From Clostridium sp. (lineage in GTDB: Bacteria; Bacillota; Clostridia; TANB77; CAG-508), in assembly GCA_018371855.1 (NCBI GenBank), contig JAHAKD010000002.1, forward strand, positions 1 to 64,000: 64,000 nucleotides of DNA. Direction: 5' to 3'. The notes under the pieces are model-generated. The model saw only the letters and a list, made by a program, of their open reading frames with translations. It searched no databases and had not been told where the DNA came from. This document shows, piece by piece, positions 1 to 7,049 of this stretch (its first letter is position 1; every line of letters starts with the position of its first letter). A program made the translations under genes and the position numbers.

Positions 1-94
1 GAAATACCTGTACCCATACCGAACACAGAAGTCAAGCTCTAATGTGCCGAAAATACTTACGAGTTACCTTGTTGGGAAGATAGGCTTTCGCTAG
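1..94 (+). rRNA. rrf: 5S ribosomal RNA, 3' part (5' end outside window)
   Basis: The conserved 5S core CCATACCGAACACAGAAG lies at about 15-32, followed by the usual GGGAAGATAGG near 74-84. The 5' third lies outside the window. It sits 12 bases before tRNA-Asn, so the window opens at the end of an rRNA operon. The exact 3' end is estimated. Confidence 0.9.
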
Positions 95-105
95 ATTTTA
101 TATAT

Positions 106-181
106 TCCTCTTTAGCTCAGTTGGTAGAGCGCTCGGCTGTTAACCGATAGGTCGTTGGTTCGAGCCCAACAAGAGGAGCCA
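106..181 (+). tRNA. tRNA-Asn (GTT), rRNA-operon copy
   Basis: A cloverleaf can be folded: acceptor arm TCCTCTT (106-112) pairs with AAGAGGA (171-177), the discriminator is G178 and CCA is encoded at 179-181. The anticodon loop CTGTTAA gives anticodon GTT. It follows 5S directly and is probably cotranscribed with it. A near-identical second copy lies at 3355-3430, differing by one base in the T loop (CGAGCCC here, CGAGTCC there). Confidence 0.97.
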
Positions 182-183
182 AA

Positions 184-217
184 AACTGATAAGAATATAA
201 CTTATCAGTTTTTTTTG
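184..217 (+). terminator. Intrinsic terminator after 5S/tRNA-Asn
   Basis: A ten-base stem AACTGATAAG / CTTATCAGTT with a seven-base loop is followed by a run of T. It begins two bases after the tRNA CCA end and closes the rRNA operon. Confidence 0.9.
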
Positions 218-259
218 TGTCTTTATATAAGTATCGGTATAAATTTATGGGGCTTGGTA

Positions 260-463
260 TTAATTAAGCAGAAATTAGTTAGATTGAATAATATTGATAA
301 TCTATTATTAGTTGTATTTGGTGATAAGGATGAATGTATATTAACACAAGATATAGAAATTATAGAAAGATATTTAAATAATAACATAAAAGAATGTAAT
401 ATCTAAATTATAAAGGGTGCAGATCATTCTTTTACTGATAAATATAAAGAATTAGGAGAAGTA
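260..463 (+). pseudogene. Remnant of an alpha/beta-hydrolase C-terminus
   Basis: One frame reads LLVVFGDKDECILTQDIEII, then a TAA at 404-406, and continues in the same frame as IIKGADHSFTDKYKELGEV. The GDKDE and GADHSF segments match the acid and histidine regions of serine alpha/beta hydrolases (DUF1749-like esterases), and the stop is one base away from a Lys codon. No start codon or nucleophile elbow remains, so only the last third of the gene survives. An apparent start further upstream lies inside tRNA-Asn and is not used. Family assignment is by motif only. Confidence 0.55.
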
Positions 464-467
464 ACTA

Positions 468-572
468 ACTGTAATAGTGCCAACAGAAAATGCTGAAGAT
501 TTAAGAGAAGTACATCCATACGAAGAGCCATTAATAAATATTATACCTCTTATTGATGAAGAAAGTTTATAA
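468..572 (+). pseudogene. Remnant of a COG3323/NIF3-type PII-like domain protein (C-terminus)
   Basis: From about 468 a different frame reads TVIVPTENAEDLREVHPYEE, then PLINIIPLIDEESL and TAA at 570-572. HPYEEP followed by a hydrophobic DI/NIIPL strand is the hallmark C-terminus of the single-domain COG3323 proteins and of the insert in NIF3/YqfO proteins. It is joined directly to the hydrolase remnant, which suggests one deletion removed the 3' end of the first gene and the 5' end of this one. No start or ribosome site is visible. Confidence 0.5.
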
Positions 573-647
573 AAATTCTAATATACTCTTGGATAAATTG
601 CATATTATATGATATTATGTAGAAAAATGTTGAAAGGAGTTGCTGTT

Positions 648-1385
648 ATGAATTTAGAGCTTCCAAAAAACAATGTTGTATTTGGCAATATGGGAGAGGT
701 GAAAAATGGCATTTTGTATATCTATCGGCTAAATAGTTTCTACAATTTAATGTATGAAATCGCGTATGCTATTTATGGCACAGATAAATGTTGGTATTGT
801 GGAAAATCCTGTAGAAGAGGAAAGGGAAAGCCAAACGATTCACGGGCAAAAATAACTTTAGACCACTTAATTCCAACAAGTATTGGGGGTCCAACGATAG
901 TAAATAATTTAAGACCAGCATGCCATACATGTAATGATCAGCAAAAGGGGGATTTAACATCAGAGCAATTTTTAGAAATCATTTCTTTACAAAAGCAATT
1001 AAATGAATGTTCAAATCAAACTGATAGGAATTATTTAAATAAAAAAATTGCTATGAGACGCCTAGAGATGCGGGAGGAAAATACGAATAAGCGAAGAGGA
1101 CTTATTCCATATTTACCGCAAGAATGGACTTCAAAGAAGATATCAGGTGATTTATTAGGGACAATATCACCGGACATACAGCTTGGTAGCCAATTCAAAA
1201 AACAAGACGAATTTTATAGGAAATATAAAAGAATAAAATTCCCATTGGTTATTAGCGATAACGGCTATTTATTGGCTGGATATAATTCGGTAGCAATTTC
1301 TAAGAAGTACAGAATACCATGGCAGCTTGAAAAAATTGTATTGGAAAATGTTGTTGTTTATCTTAGAAGAGGAACGCCATGTTAA
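648..1385 (+). CDS. HNH endonuclease family protein with ParB-like C-terminal segment
   Basis: A 245-residue protein. The start at 648 is chosen because GAAAGGAG lies just upstream (632-638); ATGs at 609 and 627 lack a ribosome site. Zinc-ribbon cysteines (CWYC near residues 48-51 and CHTC further on) flank the HNH core, with DHLIP as the catalytic His region and NNLRPAC as the second metal region. The last 45 residues, PLVISDNGYLLAGYNS, resemble the 'dgyllDGYnsy' strand-helix of ParB-like proteins, so this may be a fused DNA-binding part. It stands alone between remnants and an HD gene and its codon use is slightly richer in GC, consistent with phage or defence origin. Role unknown. Confidence 0.75.
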   Translation: MNLELPKNNVVFGNMGEVKNGILYIYRLNSFYNLMYEIAYAIYGTDKCWYCGKSCRRGKGKPNDSRAKITLDHLIPTSIGGPTIVNNLRPACHTCNDQQKGDLTSEQFLEIISLQKQLNECSNQTDRNYLNKKIAMRRLEMREENTNKRRGLIPYLPQEWTSKKISGDLLGTISPDIQLGSQFKKQDEFYRKYKRIKFPLVISDNGYLLAGYNSVAISKKYRIPWQLEKIVLENVVVYLRRGTPC

Positions 1386-1397
1386 GGCGTTCCTCTT
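1367..1397 (+). terminator. 12-bp perfect hairpin spanning the HNH stop codon
   Basis: AAGAGGAACGCC pairs perfectly with GGCGTTCCTCTT, with a 7-base loop that contains the TAA stop. No T run follows, so it may act as an mRNA-stabilising 3' hairpin or a weak terminator. Confidence 0.55.
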
Positions 1398-1456
1398 GCA
1401 TCTAATATATTAATTTGGTAGAATACGTATTATATGAAAATGGAGGTATATAAATA

Positions 1457-2011
1457 GTGAAAGAAGAATTTTTAATGTTATTAAGAAGCGTAAATAGAGA
1501 AGGAATGGATGAATTAATTAACTTTATTGATAAATCAGACTTTTTTAAGGCTCCAGCAAGTACAAGATTTCATGGGAGTTATGAAGGAGGACTTTTAGAG
1601 CATAGCTTAAATGTATATAAATTATTATGCGAAAAAGTAAAAAATTGTCCAGTGGAAATAAATGTATCACAAGACAGTTTAATAATAATTGGATTATTAC
1701 ATGATATTTGTAAAGCTAATTTTTATAAAGTTGATTATAGAAATGCTAAAAATAGTTTAGGCGTATGGGAAAAGGTACCATATTATACAATTGATGATAC
1801 AATACCATATGGACATGGTGAGAAATCTGTAATGATGATTAGTGAATATATAAAATTAACTGTAGAAGAAAAATATTGTATTAGATGGCATATGGGATTT
1901 ACAGAGCCAAAAGAGCTTTATAACACTTTAGGTCAAGCGTATAAGAAATATCCATTAGCATTATTAACTCATGAAGCTGATTTGGAAACTACGTATTTTT
2001 ATGATGTATAA
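1457..2011 (+). CDS. HD-domain metal-dependent phosphohydrolase
   Basis: A 184-residue protein starting at GTG, with GGAGG at 1442-1446. An HD-type metal site is visible: EHSLNVYKL near residue 50, then LLHDICK around residue 80 as the HD pair, and a later H (GHGEKS, WHMG) that can complete the site. Proteins of this length and pattern are common in Firmicutes, often in prophages, and are presumed phosphohydrolases of nucleotides; the substrate cannot be told here. It is followed by a bidirectional terminator shared with coaD, so it is monocistronic. Confidence 0.75.
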   Translation: MKEEFLMLLRSVNREGMDELINFIDKSDFFKAPASTRFHGSYEGGLLEHSLNVYKLLCEKVKNCPVEINVSQDSLIIIGLLHDICKANFYKVDYRNAKNSLGVWEKVPYYTIDDTIPYGHGEKSVMMISEYIKLTVEEKYCIRWHMGFTEPKELYNTLGQAYKKYPLALLTHEADLETTYFYDV

Positions 2012-2015
2012 AATA

Positions 2016-2045
2016 AAAACTACTAAAATATATTTTAGTAGTTTT
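2016..2045. terminator. Bidirectional terminator between HD gene and coaD
   Basis: A perfect 30-base palindrome, AAAACTACTAAAATA and its complement, with T runs on both strands. It overlaps the last codons of coaD on the minus strand. Confidence 0.9.
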
Positions 2046-2517
2046 TTGATTTTAAATTTAATTTTTTTATTACAGAATTAGGCACATAGTTAGAGATATC
2101 TCTATTATTATTTATAAGATCCATAATCATAGTAGAACTTATAAAACCATATTTTCCAGATCTAATATAAATAGTATCTAAATTTGAAAGTTCTTCATTA
2201 ATTTTTGCTATATTTTCCTCATAATTATAATCCATATCATTTCTAAGACCTCTTATAATATAATTACAATTACAAGAAATCGCAGCATCAATTGATAAAT
2301 TATCATATGAAATTACATAAACATTTGATAAATTTTCTTCTATTAAACAATCTTTTATAGCATCTTCCATTAATTCTTTTGGAAAACGTCTATCTTTAAC
2401 AGAATTTATACCAATACCTATAATTACTTTATCAAATAATTTGCTAGCAGATTTTACTACATGTAAATGTCCATTTGTAAAAGGATCAAAACTTCCTGGA
2501 TAAAAGCCAATATTCAT
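2035..2517 (-). CDS. coaD: Phosphopantetheine adenylyltransferase
   Basis: A 160-residue enzyme of the fourth step of coenzyme A synthesis, joining ATP and 4'-phosphopantetheine to dephospho-CoA. The N-terminus MNIGFYPGSFDPFTNGHL carries the nucleotidyltransferase TxGH motif (TNGH). RGLRND in the middle is the CoaD substrate loop and FISSTMI matches the ISS-T region. The start at 2517 follows GGAGGTAATAAT; an upstream in-frame ATG at 2553 would add 12 residues ahead of the conserved start. coaE, the next enzyme of the pathway, lies at 32.0 kb, so the pathway genes are not clustered. Confidence 0.95.
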   Translation of the reverse strand: MNIGFYPGSFDPFTNGHLHVVKSASKLFDKVIIGIGINSVKDRRFPKELMEDAIKDCLIEENLSNVYVISYDNLSIDAAISCNCNYIIRGLRNDMDYNYEENIAKINEELSNLDTIYIRSGKYGFISSTMIMDLINNNRDISNYVPNSVIKKLNLKSKNY

Positions 2518-2589
2518 ATTATTACCTCCATATAACTTTAATGTATTATACAATTATTAATTATTAATTACAATAAATAAAAAATATAA

Positions 2590-2618
2590 TTGCATAAAAA
2601 AATTTTATAATATATAAT
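2590..2618 (+). promoter_or_regulatory. Vegetative promoter for HD gene at 2640
   Basis: TTGCAT (2590-2595), a 17-base spacer and TATAAT (2613-2618). It precedes the GGAGG ribosome site and the ATG at 2640 by about 20 bases, predicting a very short leader. Confidence 0.7.
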
Positions 2619-2639
2619 CAAAAAAATGGAGGAAATAAA

Positions 2640-3287
2640 ATGGAAAAATTATCGATAGAAGAGGCATATAAACTACTAGAAGAAGCACCAAGAAATAATA
2701 AAGAATTATGGATAAAGCATTCGGTAAATGTTGCAATAGTTGCTGAAAGATTAGCTGATCAATTAAATTTAGATGGCAAAAAAGCTTATGTATTGGGTTT
2801 AGTACATGATATAGGAAGAAGAGCCAGAGAGCATGTGGGATTAAGACATATTATAGAAGGATATAATTATTTAAAAGATTTGGGTTATGAAGAAGAGGGG
2901 AGAGTGTGTTTAACGCATACTTTTTATGCTAGAAACTTGGTAATACCAAATCTAACTAAAAAAGATACAAATCTTACTAGAAATGAAATTGTTTATATTG
3001 CAGATTATATAAATAAAAATGGATTTAATGAATATGATAAAATTTTGCAGATTGCAGATAATATGGGAAGTGCAAGTGGAATAAATACAATAGAAAGAAG
3101 AAGAACAGAAAGTATGTTAAGATATGGAATAACAGATGTTTCCGAAAAAAATTTACGCGGAATATTTAATGTGCAAGCTGAAATTGAGGCAAAATTGGGC
3201 TTTTCTATATATTATTTATTTCCAGAAGTATCAGATAACATTTCTAAAACATTAATAAAAGATGTTATAAAAATTAAAAATAAATAA
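2640..3287 (+). CDS. HD-domain phosphohydrolase
   Basis: A 215-residue cytosolic protein. The HD metal site is clear: KHSVNVAIVAERLA (first His near residue 27), LVHDIGRRAREH (HD pair near residue 56), RHIIEG, and the late IADYI segment that normally supplies the last Asp. It is most similar in layout to single-domain HD hydrolases near COG1418/COG2206 members with unknown nucleotide substrate. Its own consensus promoter lies just upstream and the tRNA-Asn promoter follows, so it is probably a single-gene unit. Confidence 0.75.
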   Translation: MEKLSIEEAYKLLEEAPRNNKELWIKHSVNVAIVAERLADQLNLDGKKAYVLGLVHDIGRRAREHVGLRHIIEGYNYLKDLGYEEEGRVCLTHTFYARNLVIPNLTKKDTNLTRNEIVYIADYINKNGFNEYDKILQIADNMGSASGINTIERRRTESMLRYGITDVSEKNLRGIFNVQAEIEAKLGFSIYYLFPEVSDNISKTLIKDVIKIKNK

Positions 3288-3305
3288 AAATTTTTGAATA
3301 AAATC

Positions 3306-3334
3306 TTGCAAGAAAAAATATAATAGTATATAAT
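3306..3334 (+). promoter_or_regulatory. Promoter of the second tRNA-Asn
   Basis: TTGCAA (3306-3311), 17 bases, TATAAT (3329-3334), 20 bases before the mature tRNA 5' end. This shows the second tRNA copy is independently transcribed. Confidence 0.75.
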
Positions 3335-3354
3335 ACGAAATGTAGTAAATAGAT

Positions 3355-3430
3355 TCCTCTTTAGCTCAGTTGGTAGAGCGCTCGGCTGTTAACCGATAGG
3401 TCGTTGGTTCGAGTCCAACAAGAGGAGCCA
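3355..3430 (+). tRNA. tRNA-Asn (GTT), solitary copy
   Basis: Same 76-base gene as at 106-181 except for one T-loop base; acceptor arm, GTT anticodon and encoded CCA are intact. It has its own promoter and terminator, unlike the rRNA-linked copy. Confidence 0.97.
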
Positions 3431-3464
3431 AAAATAGCAGATAAGGAATTATCTGTTATTTTTT
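3431..3464 (+). terminator. Intrinsic terminator of tRNA-Asn
   Basis: AAAATAGCAGAT pairs with ATCTGTTATTTT (one G-T wobble), with an 8-base loop and a T-rich tail directly after the CCA end. Confidence 0.85.
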
Positions 3465-3558
3465 ATGTTCGCTAGTATAAATCAATTAAATGGTGTATAA
3501 TGTATTTCAGTAAGAGGTGTTCGGTAATGATTAAAATATGCGAAAAGGAGGGCTTGAT

Positions 3559-4182
3559 ATGACTACTACAATTTATCTAGTAAAACATGCTGATGAACTT
3601 AAGGAAAATGGAATAAAAAACATAAATGATACTACACAAATAATGAATGAAAAATATATTTTATCAGTAAAAGGAGAAGAACAGTCAAAAAAATTAAGTG
3701 AAAGCCCAGAATTAAATAATATAGATGTTCTATGGTCTAGTAGTTATGCAAGAGCAAAGGCTACTGCTAAATATATAGCAGATAGAAATAACATTGAAAT
3801 AAATATTGATTCAAGATTAAACGAAAGAAAATTAGGAAATTTAGAAGATTTAGCTAAATGGATGGAAAATAAGAAATACGGAGTAGTACAAGCATATTTA
3901 CAAGATAAAAAATGGAAAGCAAGAGAAGGAGAAAGTTGTGAAGAAGCAACAAAAAGAGTTACCAATTTTTTAAATAAAATATTGAAAGAAAACCATGAAA
4001 AAAGAATAGTATTAGTAAGTCACGGAGCATTGATTAGTTTTTTATTAACAAATTGGTGTGAACTAACTGAAGAAGCGAAGCTTATATTCAATAATAAAAT
4101 AATAGAAATAAAAGAGCCTAGTATTACAGAATTAACTTTTGATAATCAAAAATTAGTGAATATTAAAGCTATTGAATTATAA
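3559..4182 (+). CDS. Histidine phosphatase (phosphoglycerate mutase-like) with KH in place of RH
   Basis: A 207-residue protein of the histidine phosphatase superfamily. The start at 3559 follows GGAGGGCTTGAT; an in-frame ATG at 3538 lies before this ribosome site. The catalytic His is kept in LVKHADE near residue 9, but the usual preceding Arg (RHG) is Lys. Later motifs are standard: SSSYARAKATA supplies the second Arg, NERKLG the acid, and VSHGALI the second His. A standard family member with a full RHG lies at 14515. The substitution may lower phosphate binding or mark a divergent subfamily. Confidence 0.8.
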   Translation: MTTTIYLVKHADELKENGIKNINDTTQIMNEKYILSVKGEEQSKKLSESPELNNIDVLWSSSYARAKATAKYIADRNNIEINIDSRLNERKLGNLEDLAKWMENKKYGVVQAYLQDKKWKAREGESCEEATKRVTNFLNKILKENHEKRIVLVSHGALISFLLTNWCELTEEAKLIFNNKIIEIKEPSITELTFDNQKLVNIKAIEL

Positions 4183-4552
4183 GATAGTATAAAGAGATGA
4201 AATCAATGGTAATAAAAGTAAAATTGAAAAATTTGAATAATCCTAAAAGACCATATTTAGAAGATAAAAATAAGAATAAATAGTTATTTACTTCTAAATA
4301 TCAATTATATTTTATATACAAAAATATTTATAAATATAGAAAAACATGTTATAGAGTATTGAAACCTAAATATAAAAGATATAAATTATGTAAGTATTAA
4401 AATTATATTGAACAGTGATAAGCATATTAAAGATTGGTATGTGAGAACGATAAATGTTGTATAGTTAATTTAATTTTGGAAGATACAGTGACATTAACTA
4501 AAAATAAATGCATATTTTTAAAACAATGGTATATGGAGGTACAATTTATTTT
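4183..4552. other. Gene-free stretch, probably decayed coding sequence
   Basis: No ORF with a ribosome site is seen. A 25-codon frame at about 4206-4283 (MVIKVKLKNLNN...) and the run DKHIKDWYVRTINVV near 4416-4462 read like pieces of a protein interrupted by stops, but no family is recognised. No convincing hairpin or RNA gene is seen. Confidence 0.35.
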
Positions 4553-5359
4553 ATGGAAAAATTAAACATATTAGGAACAGGTCATGCTATGACATTAGAT
4601 TGTTATAATACTTGCTTTACAATAGAGAATAATGAAGGAGAACATATATTAGTGGATACAGGTGGAGGACTACAAATAATAAAACAATTAAGGGATGCAA
4701 AGATAGATTTTAGAAAAATACATAATATTATTTTATCACATAAACATACAGACCATATATTAGGAATGTTTTGGATTATAAGATATGCACAAAAGTTTTT
4801 TGACAATAATAATTATGATGGAAATCTAAGTGTTTATATGCATAAAGAATTAGAAAGTACAATTAGAAAAATAATGTTTGAAGTATTACCAAAAAAATTT
4901 ACAAAACTTATAGATAACAGAATTATTTTTAATATAGTAGAGGATAAAGAAGAATTAAAAATATTAAATTATAATGTTAAATTTTTAGATATTTATGCCA
5001 AAAAAGTTAAGCAGTTTGGATTTAAGACAATATTAGAAAATGGAAAAACATTTGTATTTTTAGGAGATGAAACTTTTGATGAAAGATTAAGAGAAAAAGT
5101 TGAAAATAGTGATTGGTTATTACATGAAGCAATGTGTATGGACTCAGAGGCAGATATATTTAAACCATACGAAAAAATGCATTCTACTGTAAAAACAGCA
5201 TCAGAAATAGCAACGAGTTTAAATGTTAAAAATTTAGTATTATATCATGCAAGTGATAACGATTTAGAAAACAGAAAAAAGTTATACACACAAGAAGCAA
5301 AACAATACTTTAATGGAAATATATATGTACCAGATGATTTAGATGTTATTGAATTATAA
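4553..5359 (+). CDS. MBL-fold metallo-hydrolase (RNase Z-like)
   Basis: A 268-residue protein. The start at 4553 is preceded by GGAGGT; the ATG at 4508 has no ribosome site. The zinc motif SHKHTDHILG (HxHxDH) sits near residues 77-82, LVDTGGG precedes it, FVFLGDE supplies the bridging Asp, and LYHASD the last His. HEAMC before the C-terminal helices is reminiscent of the RNase Z/arylsulfatase-like branch of the family, which includes tRNA 3' processing enzymes and phosphodiesterases. Substrate unknown. A dead Nudix gene follows 16 bases downstream. Confidence 0.8.
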   Translation: MEKLNILGTGHAMTLDCYNTCFTIENNEGEHILVDTGGGLQIIKQLRDAKIDFRKIHNIILSHKHTDHILGMFWIIRYAQKFFDNNNYDGNLSVYMHKELESTIRKIMFEVLPKKFTKLIDNRIIFNIVEDKEELKILNYNVKFLDIYAKKVKQFGFKTILENGKTFVFLGDETFDERLREKVENSDWLLHEAMCMDSEADIFKPYEKMHSTVKTASEIATSLNVKNLVLYHASDNDLENRKKLYTQEAKQYFNGNIYVPDDLDVIEL

Positions 5360-5375
5360 AAAAGAAGAAAAAGTA

Positions 5376-5645
5376 ATGGTAGTTATAGCAGGTTGTCTTA
5401 AAGTAAGAGATAATAGGATATTACTGGTAAAAGAGGCTAAAAAGAAATGTTATGGACAATGAAATTTCCTAGCAGGACATGTGGATGAACATGAGCTAAT
5501 TACAGAAGCAGCAATAAGAGAAGCATATGAAGAAACTGGTTGCAAGGTAAACCTTACAGGAGTATTACCTATAAGTTGTGTTGATTTTGAAGATGGAAAA
5601 ATATATCCACTAGATATCTTTAATAATATAAAATATATTAGATAA
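5376..5645 (+). pseudogene. Nudix hydrolase, nonsense mutation and truncated C-terminus
   Basis: From ATG 5376 the frame reads MVVIAGCLKVRDNRILLVKE then YGQ, a TGA at 5460-5462, and NFLAGHVDEHE. The family has Trp at that point (GQWNFPGG), so TGG has become TGA. The full Nudix box remains downstream: G-x5-E-x7-REAYEETGC. The frame ends at 5643-5645 after 89 codons, while such proteins usually have about 135, so the 3' end is also lost. It lies 16 bases after the MBL gene and was probably cotranscribed with it. Confidence 0.85.
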
Positions 5646-5909
5646 GCAATGAAAAAATTTATTAAAAAAACATTGTGAAACTTAAAATTTTATTTTAAAT
5701 TAAAAACATAGTTATAGACAAAAAACACCGATTTGTACATACAATTCTTGCAATACATTGCTATCACTATATTTGAAACGGAAATAAGAACCTGACCCAC
5801 TAACAAAATCACAGATTTTGAGTGGGTACCTCAGAACCTTGTTGTTTACACAATAAGTAACTTTTTTGCGATAGGTTTTTCGAAAACGTCTCTCGCAAAG
5901 GAGCCAAAA

Positions 5910-5939
5910 AAAAAAGTCCATTAAAAAATGGACTTTTTT
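5910..5939 (+). terminator. Terminator-like hairpin closing block 1
   Basis: AAAAAAGTCCAT pairs with ATGGACTTTTTT around a short A-rich loop; T runs occur on both strands, so it can act in either direction. Confidence 0.75.
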
Positions 5940-6042
5940 GAATTTTATTTATAGGTCTTGAAAAGGAAGTGCCAAGCAAAGTGAAGGCAAAAACAGTTCT
6001 GAGGAATGTTTTAGGACGTTGCTTGCCGAGGCAGAAAGAAAA

Positions 6043-6078
6043 AACAAAAAAACGATAGGTACGTATCGTTTTTTTGTT
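6043..6078 (+). terminator. Terminator-like hairpin closing block 2
   Basis: AACAAAAAAACGATA pairs with TATCGTTTTTTTGTT with a 6-base loop GGTACG; usable in both directions. Confidence 0.75.
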
Positions 6079-6182
6079 ACTTCATTATAAAAAAGAAAAA
6101 ATATTTAAAAATTTTTAAACTTTTTTTGAAGTAAAATAATCTAATAAGTGTAAACAATGTTGAAAAAGAATAGGAGATAAAA

Positions 6183-7025
6183 ATGAGCAAGCATAGTAAA
6201 AAAAGAAAAAATCTTAATAAAATAGTTGCTATAATATTAATTGTTATAGTAGCATCTATCATATTAGCAATATCGACCGAAATTACATCAAAGGAAACTA
6301 TATCACAAAACATTCAAAATGTTACATCACAAGAGATACAAAATGTGAGTGAAAATATCATATTAGAAGAAAATAATGAACTAGAAAATATACTATCTAA
6401 TGAAAACACAGTAGTATCTAATGAAGTAGAAGAGGAATCAACAAACAATACTAATGAGAATAGAGAGTTTGGAAATAATGTAGCGTTTATAGGTGATTCG
6501 AGAACACAAGCTTTTTTAATGTATGCAGGATTGAAAGATGTTCAAGATTATACTAATATAGGTCTTATGGTAGATACTGCTCTTACTAAGAAGTTTATTA
6601 CCAATGATAATGGAGAAAAGATAACTATATTAGAAGATTTAGCAACTAAAAATATTGATACTATATATATAATGCTAGGAATAAATGAATTGGGTTGGAT
6701 TTATAATGATATTTTTATTAAAGACTATGAGAATCTAATAGATAAAATATTGGAAGTAAAACCAAATTGTGAAATTATAGTACAATCTATTATACCTGTT
6801 ACGAAAACGAAATCTGAAGGTGATAATATATATAATAACGATAAAATAACAGAATATAATAATTTGATTAAAGATATGGCAAATAGAAAAGGAATAAAAT
6901 ATATTGATCTATGTACTGTGCTTGCAGATAAAAGTGGTAATTTACCAAAAGAAGCAAGTACTGATGGAATTCATTTAAATAAAGAATATTGTCAAAAATG
7001 GCTTAAATATTTAAAAAATAATTAA
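6183..7025 (+). CDS. Membrane-anchored SGNH/GDSL hydrolase of the O-acetylation operon
   Basis: A 280-residue protein with a basic N-terminus and one membrane segment (about residues 13-33), then an Asn/Glu-rich linker (about 40-95) and an extracellular SGNH domain. The nucleophile is S106 in FIGDSRTQ; LGINE is the Asn block, and D261/H264 in TDGIHL complete the triad. SGNH proteins next to MBOAT and DHHW genes transfer or remove acyl groups on cell-wall polymers. It is the first gene of a run to 11468 with gaps of 24, 14 and about 20 bases, and AGGAG precedes the ATG. Confidence 0.85.
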   Translation: MSKHSKKRKNLNKIVAIILIVIVASIILAISTEITSKETISQNIQNVTSQEIQNVSENIILEENNELENILSNENTVVSNEVEEESTNNTNENREFGNNVAFIGDSRTQAFLMYAGLKDVQDYTNIGLMVDTALTKKFITNDNGEKITILEDLATKNIDTIYIMLGINELGWIYNDIFIKDYENLIDKILEVKPNCEIIVQSIIPVTKTKSEGDNIYNNDKITEYNNLIKDMANRKGIKYIDLCTVLADKSGNLPKEASTDGIHLNKEYCQKWLKYLKNN

Positions 7026-7049
7026 AAATAGAAAAGGAGAAACAAAAGA

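Larger units (their letters stand above)
5646..6182. other. Gene-free region with two structured blocks, candidate ncRNA or repeat
   Basis: No supported gene. Block 1 (about 5787-5939) holds a nested hairpin ACCCACT..CAAAATC-ACA-GATTTTG..AGTGGGT (5796-5826), then a second stem TTTGCGA (5865-5872 area) with TCGCAAA (5893-5899) enclosing GTTTT-TCG-AAAAC, then a terminator. Block 2 (about 5953-6078) has AAGCAA pairing with TTGCTT and TGCC with GGCA around an inner stem GTTCT/AGGAC, then a second terminator. A minus-strand 69-codon frame crosses block 1 but has no ribosome site. See findings. Confidence 0.5.

Noticed and set aside
155..406. 83-codon ORF starting inside tRNA-Asn
   Set aside because: Its first 15 or so codons are tRNA and terminator sequence and there is no ribosome site; only its later part has protein character and is treated as a hydrolase remnant.
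5460..5462. TGA read as Trp (recoding) in the Nudix gene
   Set aside because: TGA ends other intact genes in the window and TGG encodes Trp throughout; the gene is also truncated, so ordinary gene death is the simpler reading.
5712..5921. Minus-strand 69-codon ORF across the structured region
   Set aside because: No ribosome site, it includes the terminator T run at its start (FFFW), and the sequence is better explained by hairpins. A genome-wide repeat could still encode such frames by chance.
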